Assembly: GCF_001685395.1 (NCBI RefSeq)
Contig: NZ_CP014167.1
Span: 1,183,501-1,247,500, forward strand
Direction: 5' to 3'
DNA: 64,000 nucleotides
Source of the DNA: Paenibacillus yonginensis
Lineage (GTDB): Bacteria; Bacillota; Bacilli; Paenibacillales; Paenibacillaceae
A model generated the notes under the pieces. That model was given only the letters and a program-made list of their open reading frames with translations. It did no database searches and was not told the DNA's origin. The position numbers and the translations under genes are program-made. The number at the start of each line of letters is the position of its first letter. Position 1 is the first letter of the stretch. Positions 1 through 8,564 of the stretch are shown here, one piece after another.

Positions 1-520
1 GAGCAATGAAAGGAAGCGGAATTATCGCTGCGAGCGTCAGCTTCCAGCTGATCAGTGTAGCCATCGCCACGAAGATCGTCGCCAGATAAGCGGTCGAATC
101 GGTTAGGGTCAGCATGCCAAAGCCGGCCGTCTGGGCCACGGAACGCAAGTCGTTGGTGGCGCGGGCCATCAGGTCGCCGGTCCGGCTCCGTTCGAAGAAC
201 GGCGGCGTCATCCGCAGCAGATGGTTCATAAACCGGGTGCGCAGCAGCCGTTCCACCAGATTAGAGCCGCCGAACAGCTTGTGCATCCAAACATAAGTAA
301 TCAGATAGATCAGAACCAGCAGGCCCACGATCGATAAAATGTACATCGTCAGCAAATTCCACGTGATAGAGCCGCTGACGATGTCGTCAATAGCGCTGCC
401 GAGCAGCCGTGGGGGGGCCAGCTCCAATACGCCGACCACAATCAGGAAGATAAGCCCGATCGTGTAGCGTTGTTTCTCCCGGCGGAAGAACCAGCCCAAA
501 TTTTTTAATACCGAGAACAT
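1..520 (-). CDS. BmrC/YheI-like multidrug ABC half-transporter, 5' part (cut by window start)
   Basis: The reading frame starts at ATG 520 behind an AGGAGG site and runs off the window edge after about 173 codons without a stop. It begins MFSVLKNLGWFFRREK and has at least two membrane segments (about residues 18-40 and 56-78), followed by a charged stretch containing ERSRTGDLMARATNDLR, the typical cytoplasmic-loop region of an ABC exporter transmembrane domain. This resembles YheI/BmrC, one half of the heterodimeric B. subtilis BmrCD multidrug exporter; the ATPase domain would lie outside the window. The gene follows a leader ORF and a terminator, which suggests antibiotic-responsive attenuation. 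Family assignment is good; the exact subunit identity is inferred. Confidence 0.75.
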   Translation of the reverse strand, partial: MFSVLKNLGWFFRREKQRYTIGLIFLIVVGVLELAPPRLLGSAIDDIVSGSITWNLLTMYILSIVGLLVLIYLITYVWMHKLFGGSNLVERLLRTRFMNHLLRMTPPFFERSRTGDLMARATNDLRSVAQTAGFGMLTLTDSTAYLATIFVAMATLISWKLTLAAIIPLPFIA

Positions 521-640
521 GAATCAAAACCCTCCTCTTGAGTCTTCTCCGTCTGTCTAACCTTTTCATCATCAGATACGGATTACGGTGTTTAATCGGG
601 CCTGCAGCTGTTCTTTGTGGTCTGCCTGCAGAACCCTGAA

Positions 641-680
641 AAATAAAAAGGGACACATCGTCCTATGACGATATGTCCCT
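641..680 (-). terminator. Intrinsic terminator between leader ORF and ABC transporter (attenuator)
   Basis: On the minus strand a 13-bp stem with one mismatch (arms 667-679 and 650-662, loop 663-666) is followed by a T-rich run (641-649). The leader ORF stop codon (663-665) is in the loop. The upstream segment 690-697 can pair with 671-678, half of the terminator arm, giving a competing antiterminator hairpin. Confidence 0.85.
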
Positions 681-878
681 GGATAACCTAAACATATGCC
701 GGATTACGATTGTAAGCAACCGTATCCGCATGCCTCGGCCTAGAAAGGCCGGTCTTGGGTCGAGACGTGCAGCTCTTCTGATAAATTCCCTGAACCTCGC
801 TTGCGGGATTGCTTCGGTATTTAATTGTTTCAGCCGATCGGCCATATCATGTTTATCGTAAACAATATGATTAAACAT
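663..878 (-). CDS. Leader peptide, BmrB-like (71 aa)
   Basis: The 71-codon ORF starts at ATG 878 with an AAAGGG site eight bases upstream and begins MFNHIVYDKHDMADRL. It has no recognisable domain and becomes very Arg-rich toward the C terminus. Its stop codon lies in the loop of an intrinsic terminator, and 143 bases further on a BmrC/YheI-like exporter gene begins with its own ribosome site. This is the arrangement of B. subtilis bmrB, a leader ORF whose translation controls read-through into bmrCD. A good promoter (934-963) precedes it. That it is translated and regulatory is inferred from this layout; it could also encode a small protein with a function of its own. Confidence 0.65.
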   Translation of the reverse strand: MFNHIVYDKHDMADRLKQLNTEAIPQARFREFIRRAARLDPRPAFLGRGMRIRLLTIVIRHMFRLSRDISS

Positions 879-933
879 CGAGCGCACCCTTTCTTCCACA
901 TGGGAATTTTTGATAAATTAGTCTGACACAAGA

Positions 934-963
934 ATCTTAACACCGCATTTTCCAAATTGTCAA
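934..963 (-). promoter_or_regulatory. SigA-type promoter for leader ORF and ABC transporter
   Basis: Minus-strand TTGACA (958-963) is separated by 18 bases from TAAGAT (934-939), about 55 bases upstream of the leader ORF start. It is divergent from the promoter at 997-1026. Confidence 0.6.
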
Positions 964-996
964 ACGTAAAAAATAATTATAATAAAATTCCCCGGT

Positions 997-1026
997 TTGG
1001 CAAACAGGAGCGTCATGGGCTAAAAT
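997..1026 (+). promoter_or_regulatory. SigA-type promoter for the HesB-like gene
   Basis: TTGGCA (997-1002) and TAAAAT (1021-1026) are spaced 18 bases apart and lie about 70 bases before the start codon at 1098. Confidence 0.55.
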
Positions 1027-1097
1027 AAGGGTACAAATAGAAAAGACAGCCTGTTTAAGGAAGTGCAAAACGGGTTGATTGAGAAGGAGAGACTCGC

Positions 1098-1385
1098 ATG
1101 ATTCATGTTGCTGAGGATGCAGCCAGATGGTATAAGAAAGAACTGAATCTTGCCGAAGGGCAATCAGTCCGCTTCTTTGCCCGTTACAGCGCAGGCGGAC
1201 ACATTCATCCCGGATTTTCACTTGGCATTGATACGGAGGAGCCTAAGAAGCCTGGCATATCTACAAATGTAGACGGTATTCGTTTCTATATGGAAGAGCA
1301 GGATTTGTGGTATTTAGACGGCTACGATTTGAAAGTCAGCTATGATGCCGAAAGTGACGATATCATTTACGAATACGTGCAGTGA
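1098..1385 (+). CDS. HesB/YneR-like iron-sulfur-biosynthesis-family protein
   Basis: This 95-residue protein starts MIHVAEDAARWYKKEL behind a GAAGGAGAG site. The pattern (N-terminal helix, central SVRFFARYSAGG strand region, C-terminal VSYDAESDDIIYEYV) fits the HesB/YneR group, small single-domain relatives of IscA. It has no cysteine, so the three cluster-binding cysteines of true A-type carriers are missing. A direct role in iron-sulfur transfer is therefore unlikely and its real function is unknown. It is monocistronic, with its own promoter and a terminator at 1425-1452. Confidence 0.7.
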   Translation: MIHVAEDAARWYKKELNLAEGQSVRFFARYSAGGHIHPGFSLGIDTEEPKKPGISTNVDGIRFYMEEQDLWYLDGYDLKVSYDAESDDIIYEYVQ

Positions 1386-1424
1386 CCTGTAGAATAGAGA
1401 GTTACGAGGGACAGGTACGGCCCA

Positions 1425-1452
1425 AAAAAGCCCGCGCACACGCGGGCTTTTT
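1425..1452. terminator. Bidirectional intrinsic terminator
   Basis: The perfect stem AAAAAGCCCGCG/CGCGGGCTTTTT with a CACA loop has an A-run on one side and a T-run on the other. It can serve the HesB-like gene (plus) and the convergent gene at 1500-2006 (minus). Confidence 0.9.
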
Positions 1453-1499
1453 CATGGCTTTTTACAGGATGAAAGAATGTTAACGTCTATAACCTGCGC

Positions 1500-2006
1500 C
1501 TAGCTGAAGACATTGTCTTCCATGGCGAATTCGAAATCCTGAATATCAAAAACCTGAACAGGCACTTCGGCTTCAATAATCCGGCGGATCAGCTCGAACT
1601 GGTCCGTCAGAATCGGGGCGTTCTCCTTTTGGGCCGTCAGGATGATTTCCGTTTCAATGGGGTCGAGGTATTCGCCGTATTGTTCGTTGTCCACCGCATT
1701 AACAACCGTCCAAGTTATATGCTCATCGAGCAGGATGGACGCGGTTTTTCCCCAGGGCATGACCAGGATCTTCTCCAGCCTTTTGCGGTTCAAGGGTTCT
1801 TCCATATAGGCGATCAGCTCATTGATCTTGTCTTTCACGTAACGGTCGTCTTCCGGATCATTCATGAGCGGTTCGGTGCTGTCTCGGAATTCATACAATT
1901 CCATGATCGTGTTGTAAGGCACAATATATTCTACGGGGCTGGAAGGTGCCAAAAGTTCACCGTATATCGCGACCATTACAGCTTCAATGACAAATCGGCG
2001 TGTCAT
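1500..2006 (-). CDS. Conserved hypothetical protein, 168 aa
   Basis: The frame starts at ATG 2006 with an AGGAGG site directly upstream. The product begins MTRRFVIEAVMVAIYGELL and is acidic and soluble, with no signal peptide, membrane helix or cysteine. It reads like a well-conserved Paenibacillaceae protein of unknown function; I recall similar sequences carrying the label ADP-heptose synthase, but I see no nucleotide-binding motif to support that. It is transcribed alone toward a shared terminator, and its start is divergent from the ABC exporter at 2114. Coding status is strongly supported by the ribosome site and codon pattern; no function is proposed. Confidence 0.7.
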   Translation of the reverse strand: MTRRFVIEAVMVAIYGELLAPSSPVEYIVPYNTIMELYEFRDSTEPLMNDPEDDRYVKDKINELIAYMEEPLNRKRLEKILVMPWGKTASILLDEHITWTVVNAVDNEQYGEYLDPIETEIILTAQKENAPILTDQFELIRRIIEAEVPVQVFDIQDFEFAMEDNVFS

Positions 2007-2113
2007 GGTTACCCTCCTAAAGCGATTACATCAGAATTCGGCTTGGGCCGTACAAGCAGAGCATAACTGCAAGTTTTACTAAGGAGTATAACATACAAGG
2101 GAAGTGCACTCAA

Positions 2114-3913
2114 TTGAATCCGTTTAAAGCTTATTTTGTTTTTGTAAAACCTTATTGGAAATGGATATTACTTACGCTGCTGATCGGACTGCTGAAATTT
2201 GGGATTCCGTCGCTGCTGCCTCTATTATTAAAATATGTGGTCGATGATCTGCTCATGAATGCGCAGCTGACGCCGGCGGAAAGGATTCGCGGGCTGGGAA
2301 TGGCGCTGGGCGCGGCGATGTTCCTGTTTGTTGTGGTCAGGGGGCCGGTCGAATACCTGCGCCAATATTTTGCCCAGTTTATAACCGCCAGGATCTTGTT
2401 TGATCTGCGCAGCCGGCTTTATGATCACCTGCAGAAGCTGTCGCTCCGTTATTACCAGAATACGAAGGTTGGTGAAATCATTTCGCGGTTCATCAACGAT
2501 GCCGAGCAGACCAAAAACATCGTTGAAGTCGGCATGATGAACGTGTGGCTGGATTTGTTCACCTTGACTTTTGTGCTTGGTTTTATGCTTTATCTGGACC
2601 CAATCCTGACGCTCGTTTCGATTTCGGTCCTGCCGCTGTATGCCCTATCCGTAAATCTGCTCTATAAACGGCTGAAAAAGCTTACCAAAGACCGCTCCGC
2701 TGCGCTTGCGGGCATCCAGGCTTATCTGCACGAGCGGATGCAGGGCATCACCGTGATCCGCAGCTTTGCACTGGAACGTCATGAAGACCAGCGGTTCCGC
2801 GGCATCAACGGACGTTATCTGGACAAGGCGCTCAATCAAAGCCGCTGGAATGCCTGGACATTTGCGATTACCAATACGCTGACCGATATTGCCCCGCTGC
2901 TCGTCATCGGGTATGGCGGCTACCATGTTATTCAAGGCGGGCTGACGCTGGGCACGTTTGTGGCATTTTTTGGTTATCTCGACCGTTTGTACGCGCCGCT
3001 TAGACGTCTGATCAACTCTTCAACCGTGCTGACCCAAGCCTCGGCGTCCTGGGAACGGGTTAAAGAGCTGCTGGATCAACCGTATGATATGGTGGATGCC
3101 AAGGAAGCCAAGAGGCTTCCGGACGGGCAGACGAGCCTTGTCTTTGACAAGGTCTGGTTTAAATATCAGCCGGATCAGGATTGGGTGCTGAGGGATATTA
3201 CCTTGGAGATTAAACCTGGGCAGACCGTCGCTTTCGTCGGGATGAGCGGGGGCGGCAAATCGTCTCTGGTCGGCCTAATTCCAAGGTTTTATGATGTTCA
3301 GGAAGGGGCGATTTATGTTGGCGGAACCGACGTAAAGCAGCTGACCATGCACAGCCTGCGCAGCCGGATCGGCATGGTGCTGCAGGAGAATTTCCTGTTC
3401 AGTGGTTCGGTCAAGGACAATATTTTGCTTGGCAGGCCGGGGGCCGGCGAAGAGGAAATCGTGGATGCAGCGAAGGCGGCTAACGCACATGATTTCATCA
3501 TGCAGCTGCCAGCCGGTTATGACACGGAGGTCGGAGAGCGGGGCGTGAAGCTTTCGGGCGGTCAGAAGCAGCGGATTGCGATAGCCCGGGTATTCCTAAA
3601 GAACCCGTCGGTGCTGATTCTGGACGAAGCAACTTCGGCGCTGGATCTGGAGTCCGAGAATCTTATCCAGCAGTCGCTGCAGAGCTTGTCCGAGAGCCGG
3701 ACTACGCTGATCGTGGCTCACCGGCTGTCCACGATCACGCATGCGGACCGGATTTATGTGATGAACCATGGCGAGATTGCCGAAAGCGGCACCCATGCCG
3801 AGCTGATGGAGCAGGGCGGCATTTATAGCCGGCTTTATAATATCCAGCATTTGAATCTGAATGAACAAGAGAGCAGCCTGCAGCTGGCTTCCACAGCAAA
3901 TGAACAAAGCTAG
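2114..3913 (+). CDS. ABC exporter, fused membrane and ATPase domains (MsbA/YwjA-like)
   Basis: This 599-residue half-transporter has six predicted membrane segments in residues about 15-310 and an ATPase domain from about 340. The ATPase shows Walker A GMSGGGKSS, the signature LSGGQ, Walker B LILDEATSALD and the switch histidine in IVAHRLST. The family exports lipids or drugs as a dimer; the substrate cannot be read from sequence. No ATG fits, and the frame opens with TTG at 2114 after a weak AAGGGAA site. It is monocistronic and ends before a strong terminator at 3968-4018. Length and motif set are complete, so the gene should be functional, probably as a homodimer. Confidence 0.9.
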   Translation: MNPFKAYFVFVKPYWKWILLTLLIGLLKFGIPSLLPLLLKYVVDDLLMNAQLTPAERIRGLGMALGAAMFLFVVVRGPVEYLRQYFAQFITARILFDLRSRLYDHLQKLSLRYYQNTKVGEIISRFINDAEQTKNIVEVGMMNVWLDLFTLTFVLGFMLYLDPILTLVSISVLPLYALSVNLLYKRLKKLTKDRSAALAGIQAYLHERMQGITVIRSFALERHEDQRFRGINGRYLDKALNQSRWNAWTFAITNTLTDIAPLLVIGYGGYHVIQGGLTLGTFVAFFGYLDRLYAPLRRLINSSTVLTQASASWERVKELLDQPYDMVDAKEAKRLPDGQTSLVFDKVWFKYQPDQDWVLRDITLEIKPGQTVAFVGMSGGGKSSLVGLIPRFYDVQEGAIYVGGTDVKQLTMHSLRSRIGMVLQENFLFSGSVKDNILLGRPGAGEEEIVDAAKAANAHDFIMQLPAGYDTEVGERGVKLSGGQKQRIAIARVFLKNPSVLILDEATSALDLESENLIQQSLQSLSESRTTLIVAHRLSTITHADRIYVMNHGEIAESGTHAELMEQGGIYSRLYNIQHLNLNEQESSLQLASTANEQS

Positions 3914-3967
3914 AGTAAAGAAAAGAAGATCAAGTAAAGAGGATCCAGGAGTCCCCTCCTGACAAAA

Positions 3968-4018
3968 TAAAAACCGGAACCTCCCCTGATCGAATCAGGC
4001 GGGTGCTTCCGGTTTTTT
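3968..4018 (+). terminator. Intrinsic terminator after ABC exporter
   Basis: Arms AAAACCGGAA (3970-3979) and TTCCGGTTTT (4007-4016) enclose a further CCTGAT/ATCAGG hairpin and are followed by T residues. The A-rich left flank may allow use from the minus strand too. Confidence 0.85.
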
Positions 4019-4071
4019 GATAGGAATCGTTTTGAAATGAATCGTTTGGCCGTCCGTCAGCAGTTAAAGAA

Positions 4072-4524
4072 TCATCCCCGTCCGATCAAAAGGGACAGAA
4101 TACCGGCGGCGATCAGCGGACCGACAGGTACCCCTTTGAAGAAAGCAACCCCCAGCACAGTACCGATCAGCAGGCCCGTCACAAGGATCGGCTGGCCGGC
4201 CATCAGGCTGGCGCCGCGGCCGCCCAGATAAGCGACGAGCATGCCGACAGCAATGGCCAGCAGCGACTTCCAGTTCAGGAAGGACTGCCAGACCGCATCA
4301 AGCGGAATTTTGCCGCTGGCCAGCGGGGTCATGACACCGATCGTAAGGATCAGAATGCCGATGGTCAGGCCGTATTTCTCCAGAAACGGGAATGCGGACT
4401 GAAGTTTGGTGACCCGCAGAAACAGCAGCACCAGCACCGCTACCGTAATCGGCATGTTGCTGCTGAAGATGCCGAGTGCGGCCAGAGCCAGCAGCAGCAG
4501 GGCCGTGACGTCAATTTGCGCCAT
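4072..4524 (-). CDS. DUF441 family integral membrane protein
   Basis: The 150-residue protein starts at ATG 4524 ([12 protein letters not shown]), chosen over an upstream in-frame ATG because GGAGG sits seven bases before it and the length then matches the DUF441 family. It has four hydrophobic segments and Gly-rich turns ([21 protein letters not shown]) typical of the family, whose function is unknown. The start overlaps the 3' end of ypdA by 14 bases, so the two are probably translated together from one mRNA. Confidence 0.8.
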   Translation of the reverse strand: MAQIDVTALLLLALAALGIFSSNMPITVAVLVLLFLRVTKLQSAFPFLEKYGLTIGILILTIGVMTPLASGKIPLDAVWQSFLNWKSLLAIAVGMLVAYLGGRGASLMAGQPILVTGLLIGTVLGVAFFKGVPVGPLIAAGILSLLIGRG

Positions 4525-5542
4525 AAGGAGCCTCCGCCGTATTGCGGATGCGGACCGCTTCCGCACGCCGGGCGGCAATATGGGCAGCGATCAGCTTGCC
4601 GTGTCCGCGGCCGGTTTCAATGAAAACTTCATTGGCATTCCGTCCGGAAGCGACAACGCCCGCCACATACAGGCCGGGCACATTGCTCTCCATGGTGGCC
4701 GGATCAAAGACCGGCTTATCCTGATCTTCGGACATCTCGATGCCCGAGGCGGACAGCAGGCCGCGGTCGGGACGGAAGCCGGTCATCGCTACGACAAAGT
4801 CATTGGCTAGTTGCTCGTGGCTTCCATTCTCCAGCGATTCTACGACAACGTGGTCAGCCTGAATCTCTACTACGCGGGACCGGGTGATTGTGCGGATTTT
4901 GCCCTTATTCACCAGCCCGTCGAACAAAGGTCGGACCCACGGCTTGATGTTGCCGGACAAATCGTCGCCCCGGTAAATGACGGTAACGTCCGCGCCAACC
5001 CGCTCCAGTTCCATGGCAGCATCCACCGCTGAATTGCTGCCGCCGATGACGGCGACCTTCATGCCTGCATAAGGATGGGCCTCCCGGAAATAATGGGTCA
5101 CCTTGTCGCTGTTTTCCCCGGGGATTCCCAGCATATTCGGATGATCGAAATAGCCGGAGGAGACAACCACGTTCCGGGCTTTCAGAACGCGGCTTTCGCC
5201 AAATCGCCGCCGGGTTTTGATCGTGAAGGTGCCGTCCTGTTCCCTGGCAATGGATTCGGCTTCTTCATATGTAGCAATGCGCAGTCCATAATGATCCGCA
5301 ACCTTGCGGTAATAAACAAGCGCTTCGTGGCGATACGGCTTCTCATTGGAGCAAGGGAACGGAATATCGCCAATCTCCAGCAGCTCGGCTGTGCTGAAGA
5401 ACTGCATGTTAACCGGATATAAGAAAATGGAATGAACAATGTTGTGTTTCTCTACAATAAGAGCCGACAGCCCCTGCTTCTGGCACTCAATAGCCGCAGA
5501 CAGACCGCAGGGCCCCGCTCCGATAATAATTACGTCTTCCAT
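4511..5542 (-). CDS. ypdA: Bacillithiol disulfide reductase YpdA (Bdr)
   Basis: This 343-residue flavoprotein has an N-terminal FAD-binding Rossmann motif ([12 protein letters not shown], residues 6-17) and a second, NADPH-binding motif ([12 protein letters not shown], near residue 165). The N-terminal region [21 protein letters not shown] is characteristic of YpdA. The enzyme reduces oxidised bacillithiol with NADPH and so supports thiol redox balance in Firmicutes that lack glutathione. It has no CXXC motif, unlike thioredoxin reductase. The start ATG 5542 has an AAGGAGG site. It is followed by the overlapping DUF441 gene and is divergent from an ArsR-type regulator 175 bases away. Confidence 0.88.
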   Translation of the reverse strand: MEDVIIIGAGPCGLSAAIECQKQGLSALIVEKHNIVHSIFLYPVNMQFFSTAELLEIGDIPFPCSNEKPYRHEALVYYRKVADHYGLRIATYEEAESIAREQDGTFTIKTRRRFGESRVLKARNVVVSSGYFDHPNMLGIPGENSDKVTHYFREAHPYAGMKVAVIGGSNSAVDAAMELERVGADVTVIYRGDDLSGNIKPWVRPLFDGLVNKGKIRTITRSRVVEIQADHVVVESLENGSHEQLANDFVVAMTGFRPDRGLLSASGIEMSEDQDKPVFDPATMESNVPGLYVAGVVASGRNANEVFIETGRGHGKLIAAHIAARRAEAVRIRNTAEAPYGAN

Positions 5543-5640
5543 GTTAGAAATCCTCCTTGTGCACAGGCTGCTTGGCAGCTTTGAAAATTAAGCATGTAAC
5601 CATTCTAGCTTATTACTGTATATTTTCAAACCGTATCGGC

Positions 5641-5669
5641 TTGACACTGCGGTGGATTTTCTCTAAAAT
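5641..5669 (+). promoter_or_regulatory. SigA promoter of the ArsR/DUF2087 regulator
   Basis: TTGACA (5641-5646), a 17-base spacer and TAAAAT (5664-5669) lie just upstream of a palindrome and about 50 bases before the start codon. Confidence 0.8.
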
Positions 5670-5670
5670 C

Positions 5671-5692
5671 TGATTAGATGATTATCTAATCA
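5671..5692 (+). promoter_or_regulatory. Palindromic operator at the transcription start
   Basis: The perfect 9-bp arms TGATTAGAT and ATCTAATCA are separated by GATT and begin two bases after the -10 box, covering the expected +1. This is an ideal place for repression by the ArsR-type protein encoded immediately downstream. Confidence 0.65.
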
Positions 5693-5717
5693 ATTTGATT
5701 CTAAGGGGTTTTGTGTG

Positions 5718-6329
5718 ATGCAGCTTGAGAAGATAGTAGCTTACCATAAAGCGATGGGTGATCCGACGCGGATTCGGATGCTGATGCTGCTGGCCGAGCA
5801 GGAGCGGAGCGGGCAGGAGCTTGCCGAGCTGCTTCATCTGTCACAGCCCACGATCACTCACCATGCGGCTAAACTGCGCGAAGCGGCGCTGATCAAGGAA
5901 CGCAGGGACAGAAATACGGTTTATTTCCAGGTGAACCCTTATTTCATAGAGCAGGGAGCTGCGGCGTCAGTGGCCAATATTTTAAATCGAACAGGAGGAG
6001 GGCAAGCCATGGAAGATACAACACAGCAATCGGATCAGGAGACACTCAAACAGTCGGTTTTGCGCAATTTTTTCGCCAAAGACGGCCGTTTGAAGCAGAT
6101 TCCGGCTCAGCTTAAGAAGAAGGTTATTGTACTGGAACATTTGGCTGAGCAGCTTACGCCGGGACGCAAATACGAAGAGAAAGAAATCAACGAATTTATC
6201 AAGCAGTACCATGAGGATTTCGCAACGCTGCGCAGAGAATTCATTATGCATCAGTTCATGTACCGGGAGGAGGGGGTCTATGAACTGAACCCAAAAACGA
6301 TGTGGACCTCCTGGCAGCAGCTCCGCTAG
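5718..6329 (+). CDS. ArsR-type HTH regulator with C-terminal DUF2087
   Basis: This 203-residue protein has an ArsR-like winged helix (residues about 3-85, MGDPTRIRMLMLL and SQPTITHHAAKLREA) joined to a DUF2087 domain (about 110-200; KDGRLKQIPAQLKKK, FATLRREFIMHQFM, NPKTMW). No metal-binding cysteine pair is visible, so it is not a classic metal sensor. DUF2087 proteins are DNA-binding in nature but their ligand is unknown. ATG 5718 fits the AAGGGG site better than GTG 5715. The perfect palindrome at its promoter implies autoregulation, and it may also control the divergent ypdA. Confidence 0.8.
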   Translation: MQLEKIVAYHKAMGDPTRIRMLMLLAEQERSGQELAELLHLSQPTITHHAAKLREAALIKERRDRNTVYFQVNPYFIEQGAAASVANILNRTGGGQAMEDTTQQSDQETLKQSVLRNFFAKDGRLKQIPAQLKKKVIVLEHLAEQLTPGRKYEEKEINEFIKQYHEDFATLRREFIMHQFMYREEGVYELNPKTMWTSWQQLR

Positions 6330-6458
6330 AAAGCTTTCATCGGCCGTTCTATGAACGTTTTATGGCGGTTGCTTTAAAGAGGGACTTTCGGCGAAAAACA
6401 GGGTATAATATAAGTGTAAGCGTTTTCTATTAACGGTTTGGCAAAGGAGGTTAAGGTC

Positions 6459-6911
6459 ATGCTGTTTTGGAAGAAGACTAAGAAAGCTGCGGAACCGGTT
6501 GAAGTAACGCTGGAGCAGGTCCGCAGAGCCGTTCTGCAGTACGAGGATGACACACCGGAGACGATCAACCGGCTGACGCTGGTTCAGCCCGACGGCAGTC
6601 TCGATACGAACCGGCTGGCTCGTTATTTGGGCGGTCCAAGCAAACACAAATTTTATTTATCCCGTGAAACATTTGAAATATTTGAAGAAGCCGAACGCCA
6701 CATTCCTTATTATCTGGACCTGGTGCAGATGGCGGTGGACGATTACGTAAACGAAACCGGTAAACTTCCGCTGGTGAAAGGCTCCATGGAAGGAGAAGTC
6801 GATTACCGGGCGCTGATGCAGGATCATTATCTAAAAGAGCTGCCGCCGCTGCCGCTCTATTTAACGGATCAAGAGCTGATGCTCAGCCGGCATCCGGTTT
6901 CAATCGAATAA
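6459..6911 (+). CDS. Conserved hypothetical protein, probably DUF3939
   Basis: The 150-residue product begins MLFWKKTKKAAEP; ATG 6459 is chosen because AAAGGAGG lies directly before it, whereas the upstream TTG at 6438 has no such site. A short basic N terminus is followed by a compact domain with motifs PDGSLDTNRLARYLGG, FYLSRETFEIFEEAE and YYLDLVQMAVDDYV. From memory this matches DUF3939 of Bacilli, whose function is unknown. There is a TATAAT box at 6404-6409 without a clear -35. A terminator follows at 6922-6962, so it is monocistronic. Confidence 0.65.
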   Translation: MLFWKKTKKAAEPVEVTLEQVRRAVLQYEDDTPETINRLTLVQPDGSLDTNRLARYLGGPSKHKFYLSRETFEIFEEAERHIPYYLDLVQMAVDDYVNETGKLPLVKGSMEGEVDYRALMQDHYLKELPPLPLYLTDQELMLSRHPVSIE

Positions 6912-6921
6912 AGGTCTGGAG

Positions 6922-6962
6922 AACTCCCGCGAGACGCTGCCCGTCTTTCGGGAGTTTTTTTA
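6922..6962 (+). terminator. Intrinsic terminator
   Basis: Arms AACTCCCG (6922-6929) and CGGGAGTT (6949-6956) are followed by a run of seven T residues, 11 bases after the stop codon of the preceding gene. Confidence 0.85.
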
Positions 6963-7110
6963 CGTGTGCTGCTTACTAAACGAAAAAATATGTATATTTG
7001 TACATATAAAATGACCTATGTTACATCCTTTTGCCTTCCATATGGTGATATAATCAAAAAACGGGTAATTTCTTCATGGAACGGAAGCTAACAAACAGGG
7101 AGGTGGCACC

Positions 7111-8319
7111 ATGAATTTGCCCTGGAAAAAGAACCTCTATGTGCTTTGGTGCGGCGTCTTCTGCACAAGTACGGCTTATTCAATGGTCATCCCTTTTCTG
7201 ACGTTGTTTATCAATAAGGATTTGGGGGTAGAATCGAATGTGTCATTTTGGTCGGGCCTGCTATTTGGCGTAACCTTTTTGGCAAGTGCGCTGATCGCGC
7301 CCTTTTGGGGTTCGCTCGCTGACAAATACGGCCGCAAACCGATGCTGCTGCGTTCGGGTTTCAGCTTGTGTGCGGTTTATCTGCTGATGGCGGTCGTCCA
7401 GAATCCTTATGAGCTGCTGGTCGTCCGCATTTTGTCGGGTTTGCTTGCCGGTTACGTTCCCTCGGCCATTGCTCTGGTGGGAACCAACACGCCGGAGAAG
7501 CATGTCGGCTACGCACTCGGCATTATGGCAACGGCCGGGGCGTCGGGCAGCATTGTAGGCCCGCTGCTGGGCGGTGTGCTGAGCAAATTTATCGGCTACA
7601 GGGAATGTTTCCTGGTTGCCGCATTTGTGGTACTCCTGTCTGCAATCATTGCCTGGATCGGAGCGAAGGAAGAGAACTTCGACCGCAATCGGACACGGTC
7701 GCATGTGAGGGATGATTTGAAGGAGGCTTCCGCTAACCGTCCATTGATGCGCCAGCTTGGTGTAGTCTTGATTGTAACGGCTTCGGTCATGGTGCTTGAG
7801 CCGCTGCTGACGCTTTATGTGCTGGAGCTTGGCTCCTCGCATGACAATGCTTCGTTAAGCTCCGGCGTGATTTTCTCTGCAGTGGGCGTAGCCACGGTGG
7901 TTGCCGCTCCGATCTGGGGGAAAATCGGCCAGAAGATCGGTTACGAACGGACCTTGATGATCGGCCTTCTTGGCGGCGGCCTGGGCAATGTGCTGCAGCT
8001 GCTGTTCCACAATCTGGTCGGCTTCGGCATTTTGCGGTTTGTTTACGGGCTTTTCTTTGCCGCGGTATATCCGGGTCTGAATGCTTTGATCGTCAAGGCG
8101 ACAACACCGGAATTTCGCGGACGCGCCTTTAGCCTGAATCAGTCGTCCAGCCAGCTGGGCAATATGGTCGGTCCGATTGCGGGCGGCACGTTAGGGGCTT
8201 ATATCCCGATTCCGATAGTTTTCCTGCTCAACGGGGTGCTGCTTACGGCAACGGCCGGTACGCTAAAGCTAAAGCAGCTTAAAGGGCGCAGAACCAAAGA
8301 TGAGGCGGCGGACATTTAA
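7111..8319 (+). CDS. MFS transporter, drug-efflux type
   Basis: The 402-residue protein has twelve hydrophobic segments, the MFS motif A GSLADKYGRKPM between helices 2 and 3, and the antiporter-type motif region GASGSIVGPLLGG in helix 5. A repeat of motif A (GKIGQKIGYER) marks the second half. These features place it among proton-driven drug or metabolite exporters of the MFS; no substrate can be named. ATG 7111 has a GGGAGGTGG site. It is flanked by terminators on both sides, so it forms its own unit. Confidence 0.88.
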   Translation: MNLPWKKNLYVLWCGVFCTSTAYSMVIPFLTLFINKDLGVESNVSFWSGLLFGVTFLASALIAPFWGSLADKYGRKPMLLRSGFSLCAVYLLMAVVQNPYELLVVRILSGLLAGYVPSAIALVGTNTPEKHVGYALGIMATAGASGSIVGPLLGGVLSKFIGYRECFLVAAFVVLLSAIIAWIGAKEENFDRNRTRSHVRDDLKEASANRPLMRQLGVVLIVTASVMVLEPLLTLYVLELGSSHDNASLSSGVIFSAVGVATVVAAPIWGKIGQKIGYERTLMIGLLGGGLGNVLQLLFHNLVGFGILRFVYGLFFAAVYPGLNALIVKATTPEFRGRAFSLNQSSSQLGNMVGPIAGGTLGAYIPIPIVFLLNGVLLTATAGTLKLKQLKGRRTKDEAADI

Positions 8320-8354
8320 TTTACGATAAAAATTTTCCTTGAGCGTTTGACAGC

Positions 8355-8393
8355 AAGCGCCATCCTTCGATACGGCGAGGGATGGCGCTTTTG
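8355..8393 (+). terminator. Intrinsic terminator after MFS gene
   Basis: Perfect 11-bp arms AAGCGCCATCC (8355-8365) and GGATGGCGCTT (8380-8390) are followed by TTTT. Confidence 0.85.
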
Positions 8394-8511
8394 CCTGGTC
8401 ATTGGGAATGCCGTCGATTGGTCTCGCAAAGGCCGGTTGGCGCAGGAGAAGGACGGCAGGAGAGGGCGTTTTAAAACGATCTGAACGGTTAAATAAGAAA
8501 TACCAGAAGGA

Positions 8512-8528
8512 CAGGAAAATTGTTCCTG
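8512..8528. promoter_or_regulatory. 17-bp palindrome upstream of a small gene
   Basis: CAGGAA-AATTG-TTCCTG is a perfect inverted repeat 37 bases before the small ORF at 8565. It may be an operator or a short RNA hairpin; no regulator is recognised. Confidence 0.3.
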
Positions 8529-8564
8529 CTGGGCAGGTATATATCAGGATGAGGGGGGCTTACT

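Noticed and set aside
387..656. Minus-strand ORF of 89 codons overlapping the start of the ABC transporter gene
   Set aside because: It overlaps the transporter's first 44 codons and the terminator, has no ribosome site and a basic, low-complexity composition.
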